NCBI GenBank assembly: GCA_014359685.1
Contig: JACIYY010000264.1
Coordinates: 1 to 12,747 of the forward strand
DNA: 12,747 nucleotides
Origin: Porphyrobacter sp.
GTDB lineage: Bacteria > Pseudomonadota > Alphaproteobacteria > Sphingomonadales > Sphingomonadaceae
Direction of reading: 5' to 3'
Part shown: piece after piece, positions 1 through 6,516 of the stretch
Layout: each line of letters starts with the position of its first letter
How positions within the stretch are numbered: position 1 is the first letter of the stretch
Program-made: the position numbers and the translations under genes
Notes under the pieces: model-generated
The model's input: only the letters and a program-made list of their open reading frames with translations
Told to the model about the DNA's origin: nothing
The model's database searches: none

Positions 1-855
1 GTGGCCGATGGCGGCGGGCGAGCACGCACCGCCGCCCGACCAGCCGGGATGGGCGCTCTCCCACCCGCAGGTGCGGTGGCGGTGCCGGGGGGTGCGGATC
101 GCTGCCATCATCGCGGGCGAGAGGATGTCGCCCGCCAGCAGGCCGGCGGCGAAGCCGAGCACGCCGTCCACCGTGCCGAACAGCCCGGCATGGCCGGCCG
201 CGCCGCCGAGCGCGAAGGCGTTCTCGTCATGGACCTCGCCCTGCATCACCCGGCCGCGCCAGGTGCAGCGCTCGGTCGCCACCGCCGGGCCGGGCGGCGG
301 GCCGTAGGCAAGGCCGGGGGGCAACGGCCAGGCGGAGAGCGGCGCGCCGGTGATCCGCTCCACCGCGATGCCGAGCAGGATGAAGTTGATGTCCGAATAG
401 ACCTGTGGCCCCTGCCTCCATTCGCGCTGGAGCACGAAGGCGCGCAGCCGCGCGGGATCGTCGCCATAGGTGTAGATCGGCGCGACGGCCGGCAGGAAGG
501 TGTGGTGCGACAGGCAGTCGCGGAAGGTCAGCCGCCGCTCGGCGGCGTGGTCGACATCGTATTGGCGCAGGTCGGGAATGGCGTCGGTCAGCGGCCGGTC
601 GAGGTCCAGTTGGCCCTGATCGGCCAGTTGCAGGATCATCGTGGTGGTGGCGATCACCTTGGTCAGCGAGGCGAGGTCGAACCAGTGCGCGCGGGTCAGC
701 GGCTCGGGCGCCGGCACGATCGCCGCGCGGCCGGCGAGCATCACCGCCGTGCTCCCGTCCGGTCCCGTCATGCCCAGAGCCGCGCCAGGGATCAGCCCTG
801 CCTCCACCATCCGCGCGGCGGGGCCAAAGGCAGCGCGGCACGCCTCCTCGATCAT
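1..855 (-). CDS. Serine hydrolase, class C beta-lactamase family (3' part beyond window)
   Basis: This is a penicillin-recognising serine hydrolase (beta-lactamase/transpeptidase-like fold). The 285 visible codons are open to the window edge. The nucleophile motif SLTK is at residues 63-66 (ASLTKV), the second motif region is Y153-S-D-I-N157, and GEVHDENA (206-213) with GHAGLF (221-226), typical of this family, follows. The visible protein ends in IGH, exactly where the third motif (HTG-like) should begin, so only the C-terminus is missing. It starts at ATG 855, whose ATGA overlaps the stop of the AmpG-like gene, and no Shine-Dalgarno is seen, so translation is probably coupled. The N-terminus (MIEEACRAAF) has no signal peptide, so I infer a cytoplasmic enzyme. 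Next to a muropeptide permease, a hydrolase of muropeptides or other imported peptides is plausible. The substrate cannot be read from the sequence: an esterase or D-amino-acid peptidase is equally possible. Confidence 0.9.
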   Translation of the reverse strand, partial: MIEEACRAAFGPAARMVEAGLIPGAALGMTGPDGSTAVMLAGRAAIVPAPEPLTRAHWFDLASLTKVIATTTMILQLADQGQLDLDRPLTDAIPDLRQYDVDHAAERRLTFRDCLSHHTFLPAVAPIYTYGDDPARLRAFVLQREWRQGPQVYSDINFILLGIAVERITGAPLSAWPLPPGLAYGPPPGPAVATERCTWRGRVMQGEVHDENAFALGGAAGHAGLFGTVDGVLGFAAGLLAGDILSPAMMAAIRTPRHRHRTCGWESAHPGWSGGGACSPAAIGH

Positions 856-2375
856 GCCGGCGCACGCGGGCGGAGGCGGGCGAGGACCGGCAGGAACACC
901 AGTGCCGCCAGGCTCAGCGCGCCGGCGAGGAGGAAGAAGCCGTCATAGCCGATCGCCTGCTGGATCGCGCCCGACGCGCCGGCCAGCAGCCGCGGCAGCA
1001 GGAAGGCGAAGCCCGACAGGAACGCATATTGCGCCGCCGGGAAGCGCGGGTTCACCAGCAGCGACAGATAAATCACGAACACCGTGCCGGCGAAGCCGTT
1101 GCCGAACTGGTCGGCGGCGACGCTGGCATAGAGCACCAGGGCCGCAGGCTCGCGCCACCACAGCCAGGCATAGGCCCAATTGCCCAGCGCCGCGACCAGT
1201 GCGCCCGCCGCCAGCGCCCGGCCGAGCGGCCAGCGCGCCGCCATCCATCCGCCGAGCGCCACCCCCGCCATGCTCGCTGGCAGCGCCACCGCGCCGTCGG
1301 CGATGCCGATCTGGTCGAGCGAATAGCCGCGCGCGTTCCACAGCGGATGCGACAGCGTGAGCGCCAGCACGTCCCCCACCCGGTACAGCGAGACAAATGC
1401 CAGCACCGCCAGCGTGCCCAACCCAAAGCGCCAGAAGATGTCGACGAACGGTCCGATGGTGGGCGAGCGGCGCGCGGGTGCATCGGCCTCCATCCGCCGG
1501 ATGCGCGGCAGCGCGAGGGCCAGCGCGGCGAACGGCAGCAGGCAGACCACCAGCACCGCCGCGGTCAGGTTGCTGTCGGCGCCGATCCCCGCTGCCCCCG
1601 TCGCGCGCAGCGCCAGCCAGCCGACCAGCGCGATCGCCGCCACCGACAGCGCGACGATTGCCACGCTGGCCGCGATGCCGCCGGCCAGCGCCGACCACCG
1701 CGACCCTTGCGCGCCCTCCTCCGGCCGGGTCGCGGCGAGCGCCGGGAAGGCGAGGAAGGCGGCCAGCGCGATCACCAGATAGGCCCACATCCAGTCGGCC
1801 CGCGCGGCGACCAGCACCGCGCCGCTGCCCGCCGCCACCATCGCGCTGCGATAGCCCCACAGATTGGCCGCGACGATCGGCGCCTGCTGCTCCTGCGTGG
1901 GCGCCAGCTGGATCCGCCAGGCGTCGGCGGCGACCTCCAGCGTGGTGGTCCAGAACGCCAGCGCCACAGCGAACAGCGCCACCAGCGGCAGGTTCTCGTC
2001 GTCCGAGGTGAGTGCCATGGCCACCATGGTGGCGAAGATGCCCAGCTGCGAGAGCAGGATCCAGCCGCGCCTTTTGCCCCATATGCGCGAGAAGCCGGGG
2101 ATGGCGAAGCGATCGACCAGCGGCGACCACGCGAACTTGAAGGTCGGCAGCAACGCGACCCAGGCGAAATAGCCGATGGTGACGATGTCGACCCCGTGCC
2201 GCGCGAGGCGCAGCATGAGCACGGCGTTGAACATGTAGAACGGCAGCCCGGCCGAAAAGCCGAGCAGAAGATAGAGCGGCAGCACCCGCCGCGCGGGCAG
2301 GACCGCGCCGGTCACCACTCCGCTTGTGGCGTCGGGCCGGCGGTCGTGGTCGGGCCGGGCTGTCGCTGTCGCCAT
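852..2375 (-). CDS. ampG: AmpG-like MFS muropeptide permease
   Basis: A 507-residue, strongly hydrophobic MFS protein with many membrane segments. AmpG (491 aa in E. coli) imports GlcNAc-anhydroMurNAc peptides through the inner membrane for cell-wall recycling. AmpG-type signatures are visible: LLLGFSAGLPFYMF (37-49), TIGYFAWVALLPTFKFAWSPLVDRF (66-90), GKRRGWILLSQLG (100-112) and a VAADAWRIQLAP stretch (about 148-159) where AmpG has its DAYRxxLL-like motif. I chose ATG 2375 (upstream GGGGCGG at about 6 nt; hydrophobic region begins some 30 residues later). ATG 2390 is the alternative. The frame stays open much further upstream to about 2675, but that part is transposase debris. The gene ends in an ATGA overlap with the serine hydrolase, so the two form one transcription unit. 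The exact substrate is inferred from family only. Confidence 0.85.
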   Translation of the reverse strand: MATATARPDHDRRPDATSGVVTGAVLPARRVLPLYLLLGFSAGLPFYMFNAVLMLRLARHGVDIVTIGYFAWVALLPTFKFAWSPLVDRFAIPGFSRIWGKRRGWILLSQLGIFATMVAMALTSDDENLPLVALFAVALAFWTTTLEVAADAWRIQLAPTQEQQAPIVAANLWGYRSAMVAAGSGAVLVAARADWMWAYLVIALAAFLAFPALAATRPEEGAQGSRWSALAGGIAASVAIVALSVAAIALVGWLALRATGAAGIGADSNLTAAVLVVCLLPFAALALALPRIRRMEADAPARRSPTIGPFVDIFWRFGLGTLAVLAFVSLYRVGDVLALTLSHPLWNARGYSLDQIGIADGAVALPASMAGVALGGWMAARWPLGRALAAGALVAALGNWAYAWLWWREPAALVLYASVAADQFGNGFAGTVFVIYLSLLVNPRFPAAQYAFLSGFAFLLPRLLAGASGAIQQAIGYDGFFLLAGALSLAALVFLPVLARLRPRAPA

Positions 2376-2461
2376 GATCCGCCCCAGCATCTGCAATGCG
2401 CGCGCCCGCGTCCACCGCTTTGTTTTGTGCGCAGCGCCAAGCGGCAACGCAAGCGGGAGCG

Positions 2462-2570
2462 CGCGTTTTTGAAGCTCAGCCCTTGGGCGTGGACGAACTC
2501 TCAGACCGGACGGGAGTCGATCTTCACGCCCCCGCTCCGCGAGCTCGGCGACCAGGCCGCGCAAGGGGAA
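2462..2570 (-). pseudogene. IS630-family transposase remnant
   Basis: On the minus strand, two frames together give PLRGLVAELAERG, then (after a one-base shift in a run of five C/G) VKIDSRPV-stop-EFVHAQGLSFKN. This matches the winged-helix end of IS630-type transposases, remembered as LRGLxAELAERGVKxDYRTVWEFVHAEGLSFKK. The in-frame TGA at 2503-2501 stands where the conserved Trp (TGG) belongs, so this is a TGG to TGA nonsense change. Only about 36 codons are recognisable; the DDE catalytic part is absent. It lies just upstream of the AmpG-like gene in the same orientation, so it probably marks an insertion junction. The family call is from memory of the consensus. Confidence 0.6.
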
Positions 2571-2571
2571 C

Positions 2572-2679
2572 CGCCTCGTCGAGACTCGATGTGCCAAGAT
2601 GTCGGATGAAGAACTCTCCGGCAGCCACGGAGCGGACCTTGGCAGGCCAGCGGCGGCGATACCGGTAGAAGCCATTGAT
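2572..2679 (-). pseudogene. Probable tyrosine integrase N-terminal remnant beside tRNA-Leu
   Basis: Thirty-six codons on the minus strand read INGFYRYRRRWPAKVRS then VAAGEFFIRHLGTSSLDEA. The pattern Y-x-Y-R-R-R-x-P-x-x-V-R, then F...LGTSS..EA, is typical of the N-terminal arm-binding region of phage and genomic-island integrases (YYFRRRIPADLR...SLGTKDxxEA). No in-frame ATG is found upstream: a TGA lies at 2772-2770, and an ATG in another frame (MGNQNSEVHTRG) begins at 2765. On the other side it abuts the IS630 remnant, so it is broken at both ends. It lies on the same strand as the tRNA-Leu gene and just past its 3' end, which is where island integrases usually sit. The motif is short, so chance resemblance remains possible. 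Confidence 0.42.
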
Positions 2680-2780
2680 GCATTTGCAGGTGCTGGCGCT
2701 TGAACGACACGGACTCAGACTCCGGTGTACCTCTTGTGTGTACTTCGGAGTTCTGATTTCCCATGTTTTTCAACGTTTAT

Positions 2781-2798
2781 AGCTACCTAGCGGTAGCT
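2781..2798 (-). terminator. Hairpin at the 3' end of tRNA-Leu
   Basis: AGCTACC-TAGC-GGTAGCT is a perfect 7-bp stem with a 4-base loop that starts at the last A of the tRNA CCA end (minus strand reading). It could help 3' processing or terminate the tRNA transcript. No run of U follows on the minus strand (ATAAACGTTG comes next), so it is not a canonical rho-independent terminator. Confidence 0.35.
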
Positions 2799-2884
2799 GG
2801 TGCCCAGAAGAGGACTCGAACCTCCACGCCCTTGCGAGCGCCGCCACCTGAAGACGGTGCGTCTACCAATTCCGCCATCTGGGC
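2798..2884 (-). tRNA. tRNA-Leu(CAG)
   Basis: A complete class II tRNA of 87 nt including an encoded CCA. On the minus strand the acceptor arms GCCCAGA / TCTGGGC pair fully, followed by discriminator A and CCA. The D-arm holds GGTAGA. The anticodon stem CCGTC/GGCGG encloses loop TTCAGGT, giving anticodon CAG, which reads CUG, the commonest Leu codon in such GC-rich genomes. The long variable arm CGCTC-GCAA-GGGCG is typical of tRNA-Leu, and the T-arm is GGAGG-TTCGAGT-CCTCT. The structure is intact and looks functional. Its 3' half is a classical integration target, which fits the integrase-like remnant beside it. Confidence 0.95.
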
Positions 2885-2921
2885 ACGGGCGGCCGGCAGT
2901 GCTGCCGGGCCGCTGGGTAGG

Positions 2922-2944
2922 CTGTGGCCGATAGCCAGCCACAG
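2922..2944. repeat. Inverted repeat between tRNA-Leu and the SDR gene
   Basis: CTGTGGC and GCCACAG form a 7-bp inverted repeat with a 9-base spacer. It lies in the 171-bp region between the divergent tRNA-Leu and NDUFA9-like genes, which must hold promoters for both. A second GC palindrome (CGGCAG-TG-CTGCCG) lies closer to the tRNA, near 2893-2906. Function unknown; possibly protein binding or just GC-rich structure. Confidence 0.3.
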
Positions 2945-3055
2945 GGCCCTCTGTCAACGGCCTGCCGCGCTTGCGGGGGCGGCGGGGTTGCGGCAAGGCG
3001 GGTTGCGAACGCAGGGCGCCGGCAAGGCCCCTCTGGCATCGGATGGAACAGGCGC

Positions 3056-4009
3056 ATGGCTCAACGCGAACCGCTCGACAACAAGCTGGTGGTACTGATC
3101 GGAGGCGGGGGCTTCCTGGGCGGCTACGTGGCGCAGGATCTGCTGCGCCGTGGCGCGCGGCTGCGGATCGCCGAGCGCCATCCCGAAAGCGCCCATTCGC
3201 TGCGGCCGCTGGCCAATCTGGGGCAGATGCAGTTCGCCCGCTGCGATGTCGCCGACCGGCGCAGCCTGGCCGCCAGCCTCAGCGGAGCCGACGCCGTCGT
3301 CTATCTGGTCGGCACCTTCGGGGCCAACCAGCGCGCGTTGCAGGCCGAAGGGCCGGGCATCGCGGCCGAACTGGCGGCGCAGGAGGGCGCGACGGCCTTC
3401 GTCTCGATGTCCGCCATCGGCGCCGATCCCGCGTCGGCGAGCCGCTATGCGGCCACCAAGGGGCTGGGCGAGGAACGGGTCCGCGCGGCCTTTCCGCAAG
3501 CGACGATCCTGCGCCCCTCGATCCTGTTCGGCGACGACGACAGCTTCCTCAATATGTTCGCCGGGCTGATCGCCAGTCTGCCGGTGCTGCCGGTGTTCGG
3601 GGCCGACGCGCCGATCCAGCCCTTGTGGGTCGACGATGCGGCCGCAGCGGTGGTCGCCGCTCTCGGCGATCCGGCCCGGCACGGCGGGACCATCTATGAG
3701 ATCGCCGGTCCGGAGGTCATGACCATGGGCGATCTGCATCGCCGCATCGCCGCCGCGCAGGGCCGATCGCGCCGTTTCATAGCCGTCCCCGATTGGCTCT
3801 CAGCGCTGTTCGCCGCCATCCCGGGCACGCCGATGAGCGCCGACCAGTGGGCGCTGCTGAAGCGCGGCAATGTCGCCTCCGGCAATCTGCCCGGCATCGC
3901 GGAACTGGGAGTCTCGCCCCATCCGCTCGGCCTGTTCCTCGACCGCTGGATGATCCGCTATCGCAGTCATGGGCGGTTCGGCGCGCTCGATGAGGGCTAC
4001 CCGAGCTAG
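3056..4009 (+). CDS. Complex I NDUFA9-like atypical SDR (NAD(P)-binding)
   Basis: A 317-residue NAD(P)-binding Rossmann protein of the atypical short-chain dehydrogenase group related to the mitochondrial complex I accessory subunit NDUFA9. The dinucleotide motif is LIGGGGFLGGYVAQDLL (14-30; GGxGFxG at 16-22). SGADAVVYLVG lies at 76-86 and YAATK at 131-135 keeps the Tyr-x3-Lys pair, followed by ILRPSILFGDDD (151-162), typical of the NDUFA9/NmrA type. In bacteria the role is not well defined; redox or quinone-related housekeeping is usually assumed. ATG 3056 has AGG close upstream, and the Rossmann motif begins 14 residues later as expected. It is divergent from tRNA-Leu. From memory, sphingomonads often have uppP next to this gene; here unassigned sequence follows directly after its stop. 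Confidence 0.88.
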   Translation: MAQREPLDNKLVVLIGGGGFLGGYVAQDLLRRGARLRIAERHPESAHSLRPLANLGQMQFARCDVADRRSLAASLSGADAVVYLVGTFGANQRALQAEGPGIAAELAAQEGATAFVSMSAIGADPASASRYAATKGLGEERVRAAFPQATILRPSILFGDDDSFLNMFAGLIASLPVLPVFGADAPIQPLWVDDAAAAVVAALGDPARHGGTIYEIAGPEVMTMGDLHRRIAAAQGRSRRFIAVPDWLSALFAAIPGTPMSADQWALLKRGNVASGNLPGIAELGVSPHPLGLFLDRWMIRYRSHGRFGALDEGYPS

Positions 4010-4234
4010 GGTCTGTACCCCACTGATCTGATGGTTTTGGCGTGATTTAAGTTGTCAGGAGGCCGGCCCCGCCTTTGTCGGCGAGGGTGCCGTGCTCGCC
4101 GGGGGTTCGCGTCGCGCTGCTGATCTTGGCTAGGGGTATCTCTAGGCAGACCGTCAGCCGCCACCTTTCGACGCCGATTTGCAAACGGTGCGGGCCGCGC
4201 AAAAGTGCGCGCGGGAACCCCAACACCGCGCCTG
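4010..4234. other. Unassigned segment between SDR gene and tetR, possible element scar
   Basis: The segment begins immediately after the SDR stop codon with GGGTCTGTACCCC, itself an imperfect palindrome (GGGT-CTGT-ACCC), and then has a lower-GC stretch (ATGGTTTTGGCGTGATTTAAG, 4031-4051). No convincing protein is seen in any frame. The minus frames ending near 4011 and 4047 have no recognisable domain. The sudden change in character after the stop suggests a junction, perhaps the end of an insertion element, but I cannot name the family. It would also carry the tetR operon promoter; TTGCAA near 4178 is the only -35-like word noticed, with no good -10. Confidence 0.35.
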
Positions 4235-4250
4235 CCGCTTGAACAAGCGG
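4235..4250. promoter_or_regulatory. Probable TetR operator upstream of the efflux operon
   Basis: CCGCTTG-AA-CAAGCGG is a perfect 7-bp inverted repeat with a 2-base centre, ending 25 bp before the tetR ATG. Its size and place are typical of operators bound by TetR-family dimers, so autoregulation of tetR-emrB-emrA is inferred. It contains TTGAAC, which could be the -35 box, so that bound repressor would block polymerase. A second short repeat, GGACA-AGGG-TGTCC (4249-4262), overlaps its right end. Confidence 0.6.
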
Positions 4251-4275
4251 ACAAGGGTGTCCACTTGGCAGCCCC

Positions 4276-4827
4276 ATGACTCGCCCGATGCGAAAGGATG
4301 CAGCGCAAAGGCGCGACGCTCTGCGCAAGGCGGCGGCAACCGAATTCGCCGAACGCGGCATCGAGGTTCCGCTGGACGCGATCGCTGATCGCGCAGGCGT
4401 GGGCCGGGCGACGCTCTACCGCAATTTTGCAGATCGTGATGAGCTCGTCCTCGCCGTCTTCGCCGGCCTTGTGGACGAGCTTGGCGAGCGGATGCGGCAG
4501 AAGACTGCCCCGGATGCGTTCTTCGATTTCGTCCACGAACTTTCCGAATTGCTCCTGCGCAATGTGGCCCTTTCCGCAGCGCTCCGCCACGCACAGTCGC
4601 GCCTCGCATTGGTCAAGCTGCGGCAGAAGATCATTGCCGCCGGCACTTCTGCGTTGTCGCTGTCGCAAGCGGCAGGAACGGTGCGCGCCGACCTTGAACC
4701 GGGCGATATCCGTATCCTCGCCGCGCTTCTTGGCGCGGGGCTGGAGACCGCCGATCCTTCCGAGCGGGAGGCGATCAGCCGTCGCACGCGGGCGCTGGTG
4801 CTAGACGGGCTGAGAGCCCGGTCATGA
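4276..4827 (+). CDS. TetR/AcrR-family repressor of the adjacent efflux genes
   Basis: A 183-residue TetR-family regulator. The N-terminal DNA-binding domain covers about residues 8-55, with the helix-turn-helix at 32-51 (PLDAIADRAGVGRATLYRNF), an almost consensus TetR_N sequence followed by DRDEL. The C-terminal part (60-183) is the usual all-helical ligand and dimer domain, of the shorter type. The start at ATG 4276 has no clear Shine-Dalgarno; ATG 4288 is the alternative and would not affect the domain. Its TGA overlaps the MFS start (ATGA), so it is the first gene of a tetR-emrB-emrA operon and most likely represses it through the palindrome just upstream. The inducer is unknown. Confidence 0.92.
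   Translation: MTRPMRKDAAQRRDALRKAAATEFAERGIEVPLDAIADRAGVGRATLYRNFADRDELVLAVFAGLVDELGERMRQKTAPDAFFDFVHELSELLLRNVALSAALRHAQSRLALVKLRQKIIAAGTSALSLSQAAGTVRADLEPGDIRILAALLGAGLETADPSEREAISRRTRALVLDGLRARS
4806..4820 (+). promoter_or_regulatory. Hairpin just before the MFS start codon
   Basis: CGGGCT-GAG-AGCCCG forms a perfect 6-bp stem with a GAG loop, three bases before the ATG of the MFS gene and inside the tetR 3' end. The only Shine-Dalgarno-like bases (GAGAG) lie in the loop and stem. Ribosomes finishing tetR would open it, which would couple MFS translation to tetR translation. This is inference from position. Confidence 0.35.
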
Positions 4828-6503
4828 GCCGCAACTGGCATCTGCCCTGGCACGAATATGTCGAGACGCTGAAGCCGCACGAACGGCCGATGCTGCCCGG
4901 TTCCCCGGCCACCCCCGAACATCCGGGCCGGCTCCGCGCCGCCTATGCGGCCACCGGCGTGCTGGTGTCGCTGACGGGTGGCCTTGGCAACGCGATGGTG
5001 ACGGCCAACGTCCAGAGCCTGGCCGGAGAGCTGGGGATCACGCAGACCGACGCTGCCTGGCTGCCGGTCGTCTTCGTGATGACCAATGCCTGCATGAACC
5101 TGCTGCTGATCAAGTTCCGCATGCAATACGGACTGCGGCTGTTCACCGAGATCATCCTTGCCGTGTTCGTGGCCACCGCGCTCGCCCACCTCCTGGTCGA
5201 TGATTTCGGGTCCGCTCTGGCGGTCCGTGCTGTTGCCGGCATGTGCGGTGCCGGCCTGACCACCCTGGCCTTCCTTTATCTCATGCAGGCTTTCCCGGCC
5301 GCGCACCGGCTGAAGGGGCTGGTGATCGCCATCGGACTTACCAGCTTCACGGCCCCAGCCGCCCGCATCATCGGCGCGGACCTGTTCGACATCGACGGAT
5401 GGCGGGGCTACCATTTGATGGAGCTGGGTCTTGCGCTGGCGTCCTTGAGCGCAGTGTTCAGCCTCAGGCTGCCGCCCTCGGAGCGGATCGAGGTCTTCGA
5501 AAAGCTCGATTTCGTTACCTTCGCATTGTTCGCGCCGGGCATTGCGCTGCTCTGCGCGGTCTTGGGCCTGGGCCGGATCGTCTGGTGGACCGATGCGCCA
5601 TGGATCGGCTGGGCGCTTGCCGCCTCGATCCTGTTGCTGGCTGCGGCGCTGATGGTCGAGCATGGCCGCGAGACGCCGCTCATCAACCTGCGCTGGATGG
5701 CAAATGCCGATATCGTCCGCATGGCACTGTCGATCCTTCTGGTGCGCATCGTGCTGTCGGAGCAGACATCGGGCGCGGTCGGCTTTCTCCAGCAGATGGG
5801 CCTGGGACCGGACCAGCTCCACGGGCTGTTCCTGGCGATCCTGCTCGGAACGGTTGCCGGCACGCTGGTGAGCGCCTTCACGCTCGACATGACGCGTCTC
5901 TACCTGCCGATCGCCATCGCGCTTGCGCTGATCGCCGTGGGCGCGTTCATCGACAGTCACGCGACTTCGCTCACTCGGCCGGTGAACCTGTACTTCAGCC
6001 AATCGCTGCTCGCTTTCGCCTCGGCCCTTTTCATCGGTCCGGCGCTGATGATCGGCTTGGTGCAGGTGATCCAGAAGGGCGGACAGACTCTGGTCAGCTT
6101 CATCGTCGTGTTCAGCGTAGGCCAGAACCTCGGCGGCCTCGCCGGATCAGCGATCGTCGGCACCGCCGAGATGCTGCGCTTCCGCGAGCATTTCTCCAAC
6201 CTCAGCCAGTCCATCAACCTCGGCGATCCCAATGTCGTGCTGCGCCTGCAGCAGCTGGGGGGCGCCTATGCAGGCACGCTGGGCGATGCGCATTTGCGCG
6301 ACGTCGAAGGCATGCGGCTCCTCCAGCAGCAGATCACGCAGGAGGCGCACGTCCTGGCCTACAACGATATCTTCCAATGGATCGCGGTTGCGGCGCTGGC
6401 AGGCGCGCTGTGGGTGGCGATCGTCCACGGCCAGAGCATCTTTCGGCGGCGCAAAGCCACGCGGGATGCGGCGGTCGAAACGGCCGCCGAAGCGATCGAT
6501 TGA
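4824..6503 (+). CDS. EmrB-like MFS efflux transporter (DHA2-type, divergent)
   Basis: A 559-residue membrane protein whose hydrophobic segments fit about 14 TM helices, the DHA2/EmrB layout. It is followed by an EmrA-type adaptor, so it is the inner-membrane pump of a two-part efflux system that would work with an unlinked TolC-type channel; no channel gene is in the window. A cytoplasmic N-tail of about 40 residues precedes TM1 (AYAATGVLVSL, 40-50). The loop after TM2, where MFS motif A (GxLaDrxGrk) is expected, reads LIKFRMQYGLRLF (95-107) and lacks the Gly-x-x-x-Asp-Arg core; the motif C region reads AIGLTSFTAPAARIIGADL (169-187). It therefore belongs to a divergent branch. The start overlaps the tetR stop (ATGA) and the stop lies 13 bp before emrA. 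Substrate unknown; drugs, fatty acids or aromatic acids are possible. Confidence 0.88.
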   Translation: MSRNWHLPWHEYVETLKPHERPMLPGSPATPEHPGRLRAAYAATGVLVSLTGGLGNAMVTANVQSLAGELGITQTDAAWLPVVFVMTNACMNLLLIKFRMQYGLRLFTEIILAVFVATALAHLLVDDFGSALAVRAVAGMCGAGLTTLAFLYLMQAFPAAHRLKGLVIAIGLTSFTAPAARIIGADLFDIDGWRGYHLMELGLALASLSAVFSLRLPPSERIEVFEKLDFVTFALFAPGIALLCAVLGLGRIVWWTDAPWIGWALAASILLLAAALMVEHGRETPLINLRWMANADIVRMALSILLVRIVLSEQTSGAVGFLQQMGLGPDQLHGLFLAILLGTVAGTLVSAFTLDMTRLYLPIAIALALIAVGAFIDSHATSLTRPVNLYFSQSLLAFASALFIGPALMIGLVQVIQKGGQTLVSFIVVFSVGQNLGGLAGSAIVGTAEMLRFREHFSNLSQSINLGDPNVVLRLQQLGGAYAGTLGDAHLRDVEGMRLLQQQITQEAHVLAYNDIFQWIAVAALAGALWVAIVHGQSIFRRRKATRDAAVETAAEAID

Positions 6504-6516
6504 CGGACGACAGCCC

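Larger units (their letters stand above)
2376..2797. other. Gene-free stretch made of mobile-element debris
   Basis: About 420 bases between the AmpG-like start and tRNA-Leu hold no intact gene. The middle contains the IS630 and integrase-like fragments described separately. The part next to the AmpG start (2391-2460) would hold that gene's promoter, but I see no clear -35/-10 pair. The right-hand part (2700-2780) is lower in GC than the surroundings (for example around 2750-2780), which fits foreign origin. Confidence 0.5.

Noticed and set aside
405..2609. A 734-codon open frame on the plus strand
   Set aside because: It is antisense to the AmpG-like and serine hydrolase genes, with low-complexity Arg-rich translation.
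2376..2675. N-terminal extension of AmpG to 607 residues
   Set aside because: The added part is hydrophilic and overlaps the IS630 remnant; ATG 2375 gives the usual AmpG length.
2781..2798. Classical rho-independent terminator after tRNA-Leu
   Set aside because: The stem is good but no U-run follows; kept only as a low-confidence hairpin.
4010..4052. Tn3-type terminal inverted repeat (GGGTCTG ... TTTAAG)
   Set aside because: The start and the TAAG-like end recall Tn3 ends, but the length is about 43 instead of 38 bases and no transposase or partner repeat is seen.
4416..6002. A 528-codon minus-strand frame across tetR and the MFS gene
   Set aside because: The translation is His/Gln/Arg-rich, with no domain, opposite well-supported genes.
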